Positions 1 to 8,339 of a stretch of DNA of 64,000 nucleotides are shown one piece after another. Made by a program: the position numbers and the translations under genes. The notes beneath the pieces were generated by a model that had not been told where the DNA came from, searched no databases, and saw only the letters and a list, made by a program, of their open reading frames with translations. The stretch's first letter is position 1. Each line of letters begins with the position of its first letter. This DNA comes from an uncultured Dehalococcoidia bacterium (GTDB lineage Bacteria > Chloroflexota > Dehalococcoidia > Lucifugimonadales > UBA3495): NCBI GenBank assembly GCA_951813535.1, contig OX638345.1:3898608-3962607 (forward strand), written 5' to 3'.

Positions 1-984
1 GATGTATTCTTCAAGGTCCAACACAAACTCGGACGATGCGGCGTGATACTGGGCGCGAAGGGTGCGTTTGGACATCGGCACCGGTATCCCCTCCGGGAAG
101 CGTTCGTCAACGAGCTGCCCAAACAGCGCCCGAAATTCAGGAAACGCGCGGGTCGCCGGCGTGCGCAGCGAATAGTCCGGATGGGCGGCATACCACCTTA
201 GAAGCCAGTCTGCGCCAATCGGCGAACCCTCCCTCGACATTCGACCGATCGTTACGCGCAAGCTTAGAGGCAGTTCATAGCCGGATCTTTCGAGGCGTGG
301 TTCGGGGTTGTCTTCATACCCCAGGGTGGCCTGGGCGGTATCCACAAACGTGCCCAGATATCCCCTGACCGATCTGTTGTTGCCATATACGCCAAGGAGG
401 CGTTCCACCTCGGCGATCAGGAGCTCCTTTTCATCCTCACCCGGTTTGTCCACGAAGAACCGGTGTTCGAGGCCGTAGAAGTAGAGAAAGACGTATCCGA
501 CACTGTATCGCTTATCCGACCGCCCGCTGGCCAGCCAATCAAGATACGTCGCGCGTGCCTGAGGACCGATCCCAGAGTAGCTCGGCCAATACGGCATGCC
601 TTCGCCGGCAAGATCAGCGCCTTCAGCCAAGACAGGAAGACGCGGATCTATGAAAGGCCTGCCTATCTGCTCCCATGCGGATCGGCGATGCTCCGGGGCC
701 AGGTAAACCATCCCGCCGATTTCGCGGCCAGCCACCGTAACGCTCATTCCTGGCGAAATCCACGCGACCTCCCCGCTCTCGACTGTGGCGGTACGGTTCG
801 CCCCCGACACTTCAGTTTCATGCGGAGGACTGCGTCGGCGTCGTGCGCGTGCGCGGTTTGTCTCCCGCCGAGAGGAGCGCGAAGAACCCCGCCGTGAGCG
901 TCGCACACCGGTGTGGTCCGCCCCCCGCGCCACAGGTTCGTGAGAAACCCCGTTCGCCAGGTCGTCCTTGACCGCTTCTTCCAA
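1..984 (-). CDS. TerB_N-domain protein, 3' end beyond the window
   Basis: The minus-strand frame is open from a TTG at 984 (alternative GTG at 906) to the left edge, giving at least 328 residues; the C-terminus lies outside the window. After a basic, Arg-rich low-complexity stretch the protein reads as the TerB N-terminal domain. Visible landmarks are WISPGMSVTVAG, GGMVYLAPEH, the block YLDWLASGR and GYVFLYFYGLEHRFF, which match the usual TerB_N layout. In known proteins this domain precedes ATPase or TerB_C modules and belongs to the tellurite/stress and DNA-processing networks that also use TerY-P kinase-phosphatase-vWA triads; such a triad is present at 5.9-9.9 kb. The start is uncertain because the N-terminal part is low complexity and no clear ribosome site was found. 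The domain call is solid; the function of this protein is inference. Confidence 0.75.
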   Translation of the reverse strand, partial: MEEAVKDDLANGVSHEPVARGADHTGVRRSRRGSSRSSRRETNRARARRRRSPPHETEVSGANRTATVESGEVAWISPGMSVTVAGREIGGMVYLAPEHRRSAWEQIGRPFIDPRLPVLAEGADLAGEGMPYWPSYSGIGPQARATYLDWLASGRSDKRYSVGYVFLYFYGLEHRFFVDKPGEDEKELLIAEVERLLGVYGNNRSVRGYLGTFVDTAQATLGYEDNPEPRLERSGYELPLSLRVTIGRMSREGSPIGADWLLRWYAAHPDYSLRTPATRAFPEFRALFGQLVDERFPEGIPVPMSKRTLRAQYHAASSEFVLDLEEYI

Positions 985-1199
985 AGCCTCGGTGGGTATC
1001 GGGGGGCGTCGTAGGCAAAACGTCTGAAACGTTCTTTGTCCTACCGGCGCCCTTCTGCTTCCACCTCTGGAATAATCGGAAAATGTTCAAGTTCATCCCC
1101 GCACTGAAAGGTTACTCGACGTGCTCCGCTGCCTCGCCGCATGGCTCGGCATTTGTCTCATGGCCGGCCGTCACGCCCTAGATCCCAATTGAGCCAGCC

Positions 1200-1643
1200 T
1201 CAGCGACGGGCTTCCGCAGGCTCGACAGCGCCTCTGAGTTCCATACTGAGCGCATCCGCCACTTCCCTGATGCGGGACCATTTGGCCGCGGCGTAATCCG
1301 TGGCCTCGTACCGCTGTATCTGCTGTTCCTTCAACCCCAGCCGGTCCGCCAGCTCCTTTTGAGTCAGTCCCTGGGCGATGCGGGCCTTGATGAGAAGTTC
1401 AGGCAGGTTGACAGCCTCCCGCAGCGCCTCCACTTCAAATCTGCCATCCCGGATCGCCTCGTATTCACGCAGCTCGGCCTCCAGATCGGCCAATTGGCTA
1501 CTGACCGCGTCCACCTGCGCCTGCGCGATCATGGGATGGACCCCATCGGCTCCCTCCGGTCTGCTCCTGAGCCCCTCTAGCGTCCGAGCGAACCGCTTGG
1601 CTTGTGTCCTGGTTATCCGGTACTGCCGTTCATTCTTGATCAT
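1200..1643 (-). CDS. XRE-family HTH protein, probable antitoxin
   Basis: A 147-residue protein with a helical N-terminal half (residues 1-80, Gln/Glu/Arg rich) and a C-terminal helix-turn-helix at about residues 88-140. The HTH contains the typical run GLTQKELADRLGLKEQQIQRYE. Its ATG lies 14 bases inside the upstream gene, so the pair is translationally coupled. The second position in a two-gene operon behind a nucleotidyltransferase-like protein is the usual place for an antitoxin that binds the toxin and represses the operon. The antitoxin role is inferred from context; the DNA-binding domain is seen directly. Confidence 0.8.
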   Translation of the reverse strand: MIKNERQYRITRTQAKRFARTLEGLRSRPEGADGVHPMIAQAQVDAVSSQLADLEAELREYEAIRDGRFEVEALREAVNLPELLIKARIAQGLTQKELADRLGLKEQQIQRYEATDYAAAKWSRIREVADALSMELRGAVEPAEARR

Positions 1644-2079
1644 CGGCGCCTCCCAGATCCACTGCGACTATGCCCTTGATGCCTCCGGTCTCCCGGTCCG
1701 TCTGGAAGAACTCGAGAAACGACATCCCTTCCACGGTGGCTCCAAATGAGGCGGGAAACAGTTCGCCCCAGTACCTGGCCTTCTGGGCCGCCCTGCCGGC
1801 ATCGAACTGCAACAGCACCGGGTCCAGAAGTTCCGGCGCCACCCCATCCTCCTCCCAGCAGGCATCGAAATCGTTGGGAACCTCCTTGCTCGTAACGAAA
1901 CTGCCGTCAATGTACACGGTACGACAGCCGGCCGGCCTCAAGTTGTCGATGGCCATCTTCAGTCCGTCCAGCAGCCGTCTTCGCCACGGGGTGTTGCCGA
2001 AGGTTGCCGTAACCTCATCCCAAGTGGCCCAATGGATCCCCGGCGGCAACAATCCATCCGCATCGAACTGCGGTATCAT
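1630..2079 (-). CDS. DUF6932-like protein with a nucleotidyltransferase signature, probable toxin
   Basis: A 149-residue protein. I chose the ATG at 2079 because it gives the N-terminus MIPQFDADGLLPPGIH, which looks like the family start; the frame is open upstream to 2154. Residues 49-62 read GSFVTSKEVPNDFD, that is GS, nine residues, then DxD, the metal-binding signature of pol-beta-type nucleotidyltransferases. The rest resembles proteins grouped as DUF6932. The gene overlaps the XRE gene downstream by 14 bases. A minimal nucleotidyltransferase coupled to an XRE protein suggests a toxin-antitoxin pair analogous to other NTase toxins that modify tRNA or a partner protein. The catalytic motif is visible; the target and the toxin role are inference. 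Confidence 0.65.
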   Translation of the reverse strand: MIPQFDADGLLPPGIHWATWDEVTATFGNTPWRRRLLDGLKMAIDNLRPAGCRTVYIDGSFVTSKEVPNDFDACWEEDGVAPELLDPVLLQFDAGRAAQKARYWGELFPASFGATVEGMSFLEFFQTDRETGGIKGIVAVDLGGADDQE

Positions 2080-2143
2080 GACCCAACGGTAACATTGGGT
2101 TGTATGCAGGTCAAGAACTCCACCCATCCTTGGGGAGAGCAAC

Positions 2144-2317
2144 ATGACCACCATTCACTGCGCACTCAGATATCCGGACCCAATAACCAGTCCCGGCACC
2201 GGTCGGGGTGGGTCGGAATGCGCACGCCTTGCAAGACAGACCATCAACATCGCAAAGCGCATCTGCTCCGAGATAGACGAGAGCACCTTCGATGAACCCA
2301 TCATCACCGCGGATTGA
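2144..2317 (+). CDS. Small hypothetical protein
   Basis: A 57-codon frame begins with ATG at 2144, preceded by GGGGAGAG with a spacing of about 4 bases. It ends ...EIDESTFDEPIITAD. The composition is protein-like, with acidic C-terminal residues, but I recognise no family. It runs divergently from the toxin-like gene starting at 2079. It could be a chance frame in this GC-rich sequence; the ribosome site is the main support. The next 290 bases (2318-2608) show no gene. Confidence 0.35.
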   Translation: MTTIHCALRYPDPITSPGTGRGGSECARLARQTINIAKRICSEIDESTFDEPIITAD

Positions 2318-2608
2318 TGATGGGTCACTGCAGAGGATCCGAACCCATCTCCTACGGCTGGACCAATGGGGTGAATCCACCGCAGCCGAGGAGGTGAGCC
2401 GGCAAAACTAATCGATGACAATTCGGCAGGAATAGTTGACGCAGGACAGCACTGCTTCGCCAAACGGCCGTTACGTTACGCCGGCCAGTTCCCCATTTTC
2501 ACCCGCCACGTGGTTTGCGTGAAGCGATTCATAGAACCTCGCTGATGTCTACCAGCGTATCCGGAGCCAGGACTCGGCCATTAGCGGAAGCCGTTCCGAA
2601 AGTTTGAC

Positions 2609-2639
2609 GATGGCAGACTTCTATCCAAAGTCTGCCATC
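2609..2639 (-). terminator. Strong hairpin at the end of the 2638-2964 gene
   Basis: A perfect 12-bp inverted repeat (GATGGCAGACTT and its complement) with a 7-base loop overlaps the stop codon of the minus-strand gene at 2638. It has no long T tract on the minus strand, so it is either a weak intrinsic terminator or an mRNA-stabilising hairpin. Confidence 0.55.
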
Positions 2640-2964
2640 ATGCTAGCAACGGGGCAAAAAGCTCGGGATCCCATTGGTAGGCATAGACCCGTGCCCGCCC
2701 ATCCTCAAATGTTTGCGGCGTTTTCATCAAACCTGCACCAGGTTTGCCATTCACCTTACTCACGACCAACGCGGTGAGCGGCGGCAATCCCACCATCAAC
2801 AAATGGACGGCGATTGGGTCCAGATACCTACCAACAAGCCGTGCGTTTGAGACCTGGATCGCGGCGGCCATCTCTTCGTAGGTGATGGTATCCCCACGTT
2901 GAGCGAGTTTGAGCAAAACCTGATAAACGGTTACGAGCTTTTCAGCTTTTGTAAGTTCCGCCAT
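2638..2964 (-). CDS. Hypothetical protein with a possible MGMT-like winged helix
   Basis: A 108-residue protein. The ATG at 2964 is well supported by AAGGAGGT six or seven bases upstream, so the longer frame to 3054 is not the start. Residues 20-65 (TITYEEMAAAI, NARLVGRYLDPI) resemble the winged-helix part of MGMT/ATL-type proteins. A loop LPPLTALVVSKVNGKPG follows, a motif seen in small conserved hypothetical proteins. No catalytic PCHR motif is present. I do not know the function. It sits alone between the TA-like pair and the CAP-domain gene. Confidence 0.7.
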   Translation of the reverse strand: MAELTKAEKLVTVYQVLLKLAQRGDTITYEEMAAAIQVSNARLVGRYLDPIAVHLLMVGLPPLTALVVSKVNGKPGAGLMKTPQTFEDGRARVYAYQWDPELFAPLLA

Positions 2965-3115
2965 GCGACCTCCTTGAGCTCTCCACAACCAGCCCGGCGT
3001 CATGAACGTGGTCCTGCTGCACAATGCATATCCCTGAGGCCGCCTGTTGGTCAAGCTGCGATGCCACGGCCGCGGCTATTTCGTCCAGGATCAATTTCCT
3101 CACTTCCTGCGAAGA

Positions 3116-3892
3116 TCAACAGAATACCTGGGTCAGGTACACCGCCCGGTACCCGCGCCAAGTGCCGAATGAAGCGCCGACCCCCGTTTGATCGTACTGT
3201 GCGCCCAGCAGATTGGTTCGGTGCCCTGGGCTGTTCATCCAGCCCTGAACCGCTTCGGCGGCGGTCCGGTCCAAGTTCCCAAGCGTTGTCTCAATGGCGA
3301 TGTTCTCCGCGATACCGTACCGGTATCCTTTACGGCAATCGAGACCTGCCCGGTGCAATCGGTCCGTTGGGTCCAAACCCTCGGGCGTATCGTGACTGAA
3401 GTATCGACGCCCGGTCATATCGTCGCTGTGGGCCCTGGCGACGGACGCAAGGCCATCATCCCATTTAAGTGGCAATCCACCTTGCTTGGTTCTCTCAGCG
3501 TTGATGCCGGCATGCACCTTCAACTCCAACTCTGCCACCCTGGCACCAGCCTCCATCCGGGCGCGAGCTTCGCGCTCTTCTCTAGGCTCATCACTCAGCT
3601 GTGGGATCAATTGGCGCAGTTGATCGCCACCGCCGGACCCCGAATCCGGCGTCGCTGTATCTCTCGAGACCGTGTCCGGAGTACTCGTCGCCGTTATCGC
3701 TGCGAAGGACTCTGGCGCCTGTTCTCCGGGAGATTGCTGGGCAACCTGGTCGATAAGGCCTCGCGGGACGTTCATTTCGAGATCCGGATTTTGATACCAG
3801 TAGATCCCGCCAGCTACTGCCAAGCCAATGATTACCGCCACGGCCACTGGCAGGGCCCTTCCGTTCCTTCTACGACGCCTTCTGGGTGGCAT
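3116..3892 (-). CDS. Secreted or membrane-anchored CAP (SCP/PR-1) domain protein
   Basis: A 258-residue protein starting at the ATG at 3892. It has an arginine-rich cytoplasmic start (PPRRRRRR), one membrane segment at about residues 14-31, a Ser/Thr/Pro-poor-to-acidic linker, and a CAP domain from about residue 130 to the end. CAP landmarks include the HSDDM helix, YFSHDTPEG, YGIAENIA, WMNSPGHRTNLL and the final YLTQVFC. Bacterial CAP proteins are extracytoplasmic, and their substrates are mostly unknown. Here the domain would face outward on a membrane tether. It closes the run of minus-strand genes that begins with the kinase operon, but the gaps are large enough that separate transcription is possible. 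Confidence 0.9.
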   Translation of the reverse strand: MPPRRRRRRNGRALPVAVAVIIGLAVAGGIYWYQNPDLEMNVPRGLIDQVAQQSPGEQAPESFAAITATSTPDTVSRDTATPDSGSGGGDQLRQLIPQLSDEPREEREARARMEAGARVAELELKVHAGINAERTKQGGLPLKWDDGLASVARAHSDDMTGRRYFSHDTPEGLDPTDRLHRAGLDCRKGYRYGIAENIAIETTLGNLDRTAAEAVQGWMNSPGHRTNLLGAQYDQTGVGASFGTWRGYRAVYLTQVFC

Positions 3893-3998
3893 GATCAACT
3901 GCGGCGAGATCGCCCTCTGCGTCCGGTTTCAAACGAATGGGCCCAGGCTTAATTTGCTGCCCAGCATCAAACTGCTGTCGCCCCATCCCACACGACCA

Positions 3999-4565
3999 CT
4001 ACCGCTCCGACCAACGGTAGTGGCCCATCCCGGTGACTACTGCCAGCGCCCGGCAGACCGCGGGCATCTTCGTTCTCCGTCGCAAGACAACCTGAATTCG
4101 TATCGCGACCTGATGCAGGGTGAGCAGCGCCGAAACCACCATCGCGGCCACCAGCCCGGGCTCGATGGCGGTGACCAGATCAGCGGCTCCGTACGCGATT
4201 GCACCTGCCACGATCAGCATCAGCGGCGGCCCCCAGTAAACCGATTTGCGTCGCCGGTAGTTGTAGCTGATGATTATCGCCAACAATGCCACCAAGATCG
4301 GGCCTATCATCAGGACCGACGCCTGCAATGGAGACACTGCATAGAGATATTCACTCGTGGGCGGCACCAACAGCGCAATCGCGCCGACGCCCGTCACCGC
4401 CTCCCCGGTCCCGTCCAGCACCACCCACGGTAGCGCCATCGCCGCCAGGGGAATCAAGGTGGCCACGAAGGCAGCGATCCTCATGATCAGGGTGATCAGT
4501 TCACTATTCCTGGTCTGGTCACGATTCCCCGACTGCCTGGTGCGGCTCCGCTCTCTCATGGTCAT
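3999..4565 (-). CDS. Multi-pass membrane protein, unknown function
   Basis: A 188-residue protein with a basic, Arg-rich N-terminus and about four hydrophobic segments (near residues 28-50, 78-100, 113-135 and 137-155), followed by a basic tail. It has no motif I recognise. Its ATG overlaps the stop of the upstream coiled-coil gene (ATGA), so the two are coupled and probably act together at the membrane. Confidence 0.7.
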   Translation of the reverse strand: MTMRERSRTRQSGNRDQTRNSELITLIMRIAAFVATLIPLAAMALPWVVLDGTGEAVTGVGAIALLVPPTSEYLYAVSPLQASVLMIGPILVALLAIIISYNYRRRKSVYWGPPLMLIVAGAIAYGAADLVTAIEPGLVAAMVVSALLTLHQVAIRIQVVLRRRTKMPAVCRALAVVTGMGHYRWSER

Positions 4566-5263
4566 CTGGCCTCAAATGGAGATCCGGTGGCCGCCCTGAT
4601 GGTCTCACTGGCGGCTCTGAACTCGCCCAACTGGGCGTCCAGTTCCAGGATGGCCGTCGGGACGTCCTGGAACGACGAGGTGTCAAAAACAAAATCGGTC
4701 CGCAGCTCGAGCTTGCGCAGACTCGCATCCATATCGTCCAGTTGCTTTCCGATAGCCAGCGCCTTGGCCAGCGCCGAGTTAGCCTGGGCTTCCCACTGAC
4801 GGTACAGCGCGAGGTCCCGCTCGTCGTCCTGGCGGGCTTTGGCTTTGGTTGCCGGGTCATTGATTCTCTCGGTGAGCGCCTGTTGTGTCGCGAAGTAACC
4901 GGCGGCGCTGGCCTTGGCATTGTCGATCGCCGCCTCGAACTTGACGTAGGCCAGCTTGGCGTTGTCGTAACGCGGTTCCCACCGGTCAATGAGCGCGTCG
5001 ATGCTGGTGATCTTGGCGATCTCGGCAGTGGTGGGCTGGGAACCGGCCTCCGAGACGCTGCCACCGGAGGTACCACCGGCAAAGACGCTCACGTCCCCCA
5101 ACGCGCGGTTCATGTTCTCGGCCTGGTTTTCGGCCAGTTGTACCGAGTCAGACATCCTGGCCGCCTCGGTCTGGGTCACCTCCCCGTACACCGTGAGGCC
5201 CGTGTAGGCAATGACCGCAACCACCACTGCGATCAGAGCGTATTTCAGCGTTCGTCTGATCAT
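4562..5263 (-). CDS. Membrane-anchored helical protein, unknown function
   Basis: A 233-residue protein with one N-terminal membrane segment (about residues 7-26). A long, Ala/Glu/Lys/Arg-rich helical region follows that should form coiled coil, interrupted by a Gly/Ser-rich stretch at about residues 62-75. This layout resembles LemA-like or stator-like anchored helical proteins, but I see no specific LemA signature. An ATGA overlap couples it to the downstream multi-pass membrane protein. It starts 121 bases after the frameshifted NUDIX gene of the kinase operon and could be its distal part. Function unknown. Confidence 0.7.
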   Translation of the reverse strand: MIRRTLKYALIAVVVAVIAYTGLTVYGEVTQTEAARMSDSVQLAENQAENMNRALGDVSVFAGGTSGGSVSEAGSQPTTAEIAKITSIDALIDRWEPRYDNAKLAYVKFEAAIDNAKASAAGYFATQQALTERINDPATKAKARQDDERDLALYRQWEAQANSALAKALAIGKQLDDMDASLRKLELRTDFVFDTSSFQDVPTAILELDAQLGEFRAASETIRAATGSPFEAR

Positions 5264-5384
5264 TGACTTCTCCTCTCAAAGAGCGTTTCAGTCGTGGGTC
5301 CAGCAACCGTGCCCAACTGTCGTCGATTGATCGTCTATGGCAACCAACGTGGCGCGGAAGTCAGTTCGTGCCGCTCCAAGCCAT

Positions 5385-5892
5385 TCAGAAGGTTCCCCTG
5401 CAGGAGCGACATCGGTACGCCTTATGGTGCGGGTCCTGGCGCAGGCGAACCGACGAGCTCCCGTATCGGGGACAACGGTTGGGCAGCGGTTGTTTCTTGA
5501 GCTCTCGGTGCCGCTCCTTCAACTTCGCCCGCGCTTCCAAGGCACGCCGGTCGCTGTCGAAGGCAAGATCGCCGCTCTTCATCCTCGCCGGATCACGGAA
5601 CTTCACATCCAGGCATTCCCGGCGCTGGAAATGCAGCTTTCCACCCACCACCCTACCGGCAAGCACCTTGGCCGCGCTGTCGCGGTTCACCCTGACGGTG
5701 GAGACGATCTTCACCGCCAGACCGGTCTCCTCCCTGGTTTCCCGTCGGGCGGCGTGCTTGCTCCTCTCACCGGAATCCACAAAGCCGCCGGGCAGCGACC
5801 ACTTGCCCTTCTCTTTCCCAATAGCCCCGTTGAATGAACAGGATCTCTCCGCGGCCGTTCTCAACCAGGCAGAATGCTCTTCTTCTGGGCAT
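5385..5892 (-). pseudogene. NUDIX hydrolase with C-terminal zinc ribbon, frameshifted
   Basis: The C-terminal frame carries a complete Nudix box (GGFVDSGE, then RETREETGL) and ends in a zinc-ribbon-like tail with a CRSC pair. The natural N-terminus, starting at the ATG at 5892 (PRRRAFCLVENGRGEILF), is in another frame. The two join if one extra T in TATTGGG at about 5817-5823 is removed. The paralogue at 9936-10799 has the same order without the break (AFCLVEN, then GSKKGKWSLPGG). GAGGGG precedes 5892 at a good distance. The tail resembles the zinc ribbons in the upstream kinase fusion, although its first pair is degenerate (CPRY for CPxC). It could be a pseudogene or an assembly error. If intact, it would hydrolyse a nucleoside-diphosphate-linked compound. 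Confidence 0.75.
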
Positions 5893-5919
5893 CGGACCCC
5901 TCGCTGCATTCGTCTGGTT

Positions 5920-8325
5920 TCACAGCCGCGCCAGGCGGACCGCCAGATCGGCCAGTCGTTCCCGCTGCGCTACGTGGGTGGTCCAGCGCAGGGGTATTGC
6001 CGAGGCTCCGTAACGCGCACCCAGCACCGCTCCGGCCAGCGCGCCGTTGGTGTCTGTGTCCCCTCCCGCGTTTACCAGCGCCACCAACGCTTGCTCGAAG
6101 TCCAACGGCGCGGTCGCCGCCCACAACCCTGCCTGCATCGTCAGGACGGTGTGCCCGTTGGAGCCTCGATTACCTCGCATCCATTTCGTATCCCCAAGTG
6201 AGGATCGTCCCCGTGCGGCATTTTCCAGAAAGCCGGTGGGAACGCTGGCCCCCCGGGCCTCGGCGACCAGGTCAGGACACCCGTCGGCCCTGGCCGCCGC
6301 CAGCAGCTTCTGAAGATCGGGAACGCCGCCACTGAGCAGAACCGCGACGGCAGCGTTGACGATGACGCAGGACCACTGGCTGGCCGGCGCGTAGTGGGAC
6401 ACCGCGCAGGTGTCTGCCGTGTCGCTCACCAGCAGCTCCGGCTGGCGCCTCCGGGCAATGGCCACCGGCGCGCACCTCATGATGCCGCCGTTGGGAGCGT
6501 GCTCACCCTTGGCGCGATAGACGGCGTAGGCGGCCACCGGCGGCGGGACCTTGTCCTTCAACTGATTGATGGACTGCCTGGTGGTTCGGCCCATCCCCCG
6601 ACCGTTCAGGACACTCCAGGACACCAGCTTCGCCGCGAAGCGCTCAACCAGATCACCGCCCTCCAGCAGCGCCTCGGCCAACTCCACCGATTGGGCCGGA
6701 TCGTCGTCCAAGGGTTTCGCCATCTCCGAGGGTTGTATTTCCCTCACACCATACGGGTATCGCTCCTGGATCCAACTCTCGGACTTCCCTTCTATCGCCA
6801 GGCCCAACAGGTTGCCGACCACCACTCCCAGCATCACGCCGCGGGCCCGGTCCTCAATCCGACCGCCCTCGGGCGCTGTGGCTGCGGCGTCAGCGAGATA
6901 CCGCACCAGGTTGGGAGCACGTCCCACCACCGGCTCCGTGGGGAGCATCTGGTCAGTCCCGCCGAACACCTTGTTGCACTTGGCACACCGGAAGGGCCTT
7001 CCGCGCGAGTGCCAGTCCCGGCGCAGCGTGGCCTCCTGGCTGGCGCAGTTCGGGCATCTCTTGATCAGCGTCCTGCCGAACACCTCGTTGCAGCTACGGC
7101 ACCGCAGCGCGTTATAGCGCTTGAACCAATCCTGCCGCAGCCGGGCGTTGCGGCTCTTGCACTTGGGGCAAGCCCTCTCCATGGCTGGAAATACAGGGCG
7201 CGGGGCCCGGGGTCTCCGGGCAGCCGGTGGCGCGGCCGGAGCCGGCGCTGCGCCTGGCCCAGGTGCCGGAACGGTCTGGGGCGCCGCCGCTGACTGCGGT
7301 CCAACCTGCCAGACGGGCGGAGTGATCGATCCCTGCGGCGCAGGGCTGGCCGATCGCTGTTGATCCGCCGGCGCTGGCTGAGGGTTCTGCTCCAAGATGC
7401 TGGCCCAGGCGTCGGCGGTGGGACGGCCGATGTGCGAAGCGCCCGGTGAGAAAGCCTGCCGGAAGGCGTTTCGCACCGGTTCAGGCATGGACCGCCAGCT
7501 CCGCATCTGCCCGGGCGTGGGACGCCACCGTCTCTCCCTGGGCTGGTGGGCGAAACGGTGGCCCTTGATGCGTTCTCGGATGTTGGACACCGCGTCATCA
7601 GCCGATGCGTCCACCCCCTGGTAGGGATGACTTCCGTTGCCCAAAAGCTGGTACAGCAGCACCGCAAGCGCGAAGTTGTCGCTGTCCTGGGACCGGAACT
7701 GCCGCTGGAAATCGTCGATCTCCGGAGCGGTGTACTCGGGACTGCCCACCACGCAGGGATACGGCTGGTGTCCGGGCGGACCCGGTATCTGGAAGCTGTC
7801 GCAGTCGATCAGCATGACGGACCCGTCATCACTCACCAGGATGTTGGATGGGTTCACGTCCCCGATGCGCACGTGGATGGCGTGCAGCCAGCGGAATGCC
7901 TCGGCGATCTTCACGCCCAGCCGCGCCCGGTATTCGTACTCCTGCTGGCGCGCCGGCAGTTGCCGTCTCTCGTTAGCGCTGATGAAACGGTATGCCGTGC
8001 CGGCTCCGCGGGAGGCCTTCGGCATACGGTACCGGAGGCCGTCAGCGTCGGTCTCCAAAACATTGGGCCAGCTCAGCGCCTGCGCGTTCTGCGGAGGGTT
8101 GTCGCACATGGCCCGCAGCTTGGCCGCTCGCTCCGGCGTTGCGTGCTGCTGGTGCAGCACCTTGATGACCATGCTGGAATCGTTGCGGTCCTCGTAAACC
8201 GCCCCCTCTCCACCGGCTCCAATCAGCTTCCCGATGCTCAGAGGACCAGATCTCGACGGCGCCGGTCCGTTGGCCGGTTCCTCTCTCTTACCGGCCCCCC
8301 TGAAACGGTCGATGAAACTGGTCAT
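5920..8325 (-). CDS. YegI-like protein kinase fused to zinc ribbons and an ADP-ribosylglycohydrolase
   Basis: An 801-residue protein, started at the ATG at 8325 just after the phosphatase gene. Residues 31-310 are a Ser/Thr-kinase-like domain: glycine loop GAGGEGAVYE, Lys55 in VIKVL, catalytic loop GDVNPSN (Asp156) without a classical HRD, and DCD at 174-176 in place of DFG. This variant is typical of YegI/TerY-associated kinases. A Pro/Ala-rich linker (320-380) is followed by two zinc ribbons with CxxC pairs at 386/389 with 409/412 and 424/427 with 447/450. From about residue 490 to the end is an ADP-ribosylglycohydrolase domain with LDDDPAQS and a final GGDTDTNGA metal site. The known triad partners, PP2C and vWA, lie directly upstream. 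The fusion suggests phosphorylation control coupled to removal of ADP-ribose; that link is inference. Confidence 0.9.
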   Translation of the reverse strand: MTSFIDRFRGAGKREEPANGPAPSRSGPLSIGKLIGAGGEGAVYEDRNDSSMVIKVLHQQHATPERAAKLRAMCDNPPQNAQALSWPNVLETDADGLRYRMPKASRGAGTAYRFISANERRQLPARQQEYEYRARLGVKIAEAFRWLHAIHVRIGDVNPSNILVSDDGSVMLIDCDSFQIPGPPGHQPYPCVVGSPEYTAPEIDDFQRQFRSQDSDNFALAVLLYQLLGNGSHPYQGVDASADDAVSNIRERIKGHRFAHQPRERRWRPTPGQMRSWRSMPEPVRNAFRQAFSPGASHIGRPTADAWASILEQNPQPAPADQQRSASPAPQGSITPPVWQVGPQSAAAPQTVPAPGPGAAPAPAAPPAARRPRAPRPVFPAMERACPKCKSRNARLRQDWFKRYNALRCRSCNEVFGRTLIKRCPNCASQEATLRRDWHSRGRPFRCAKCNKVFGGTDQMLPTEPVVGRAPNLVRYLADAAATAPEGGRIEDRARGVMLGVVVGNLLGLAIEGKSESWIQERYPYGVREIQPSEMAKPLDDDPAQSVELAEALLEGGDLVERFAAKLVSWSVLNGRGMGRTTRQSINQLKDKVPPPVAAYAVYRAKGEHAPNGGIMRCAPVAIARRRQPELLVSDTADTCAVSHYAPASQWSCVIVNAAVAVLLSGGVPDLQKLLAAARADGCPDLVAEARGASVPTGFLENAARGRSSLGDTKWMRGNRGSNGHTVLTMQAGLWAATAPLDFEQALVALVNAGGDTDTNGALAGAVLGARYGASAIPLRWTTHVAQRERLADLAVRLARL

Positions 8326-8339
8326 GACGATCGGTCCCT

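Noticed and set aside
3188-3952. A 254-codon plus-strand frame
   Set aside because: It is antisense to the CAP-domain gene, whose motifs are unmistakable.
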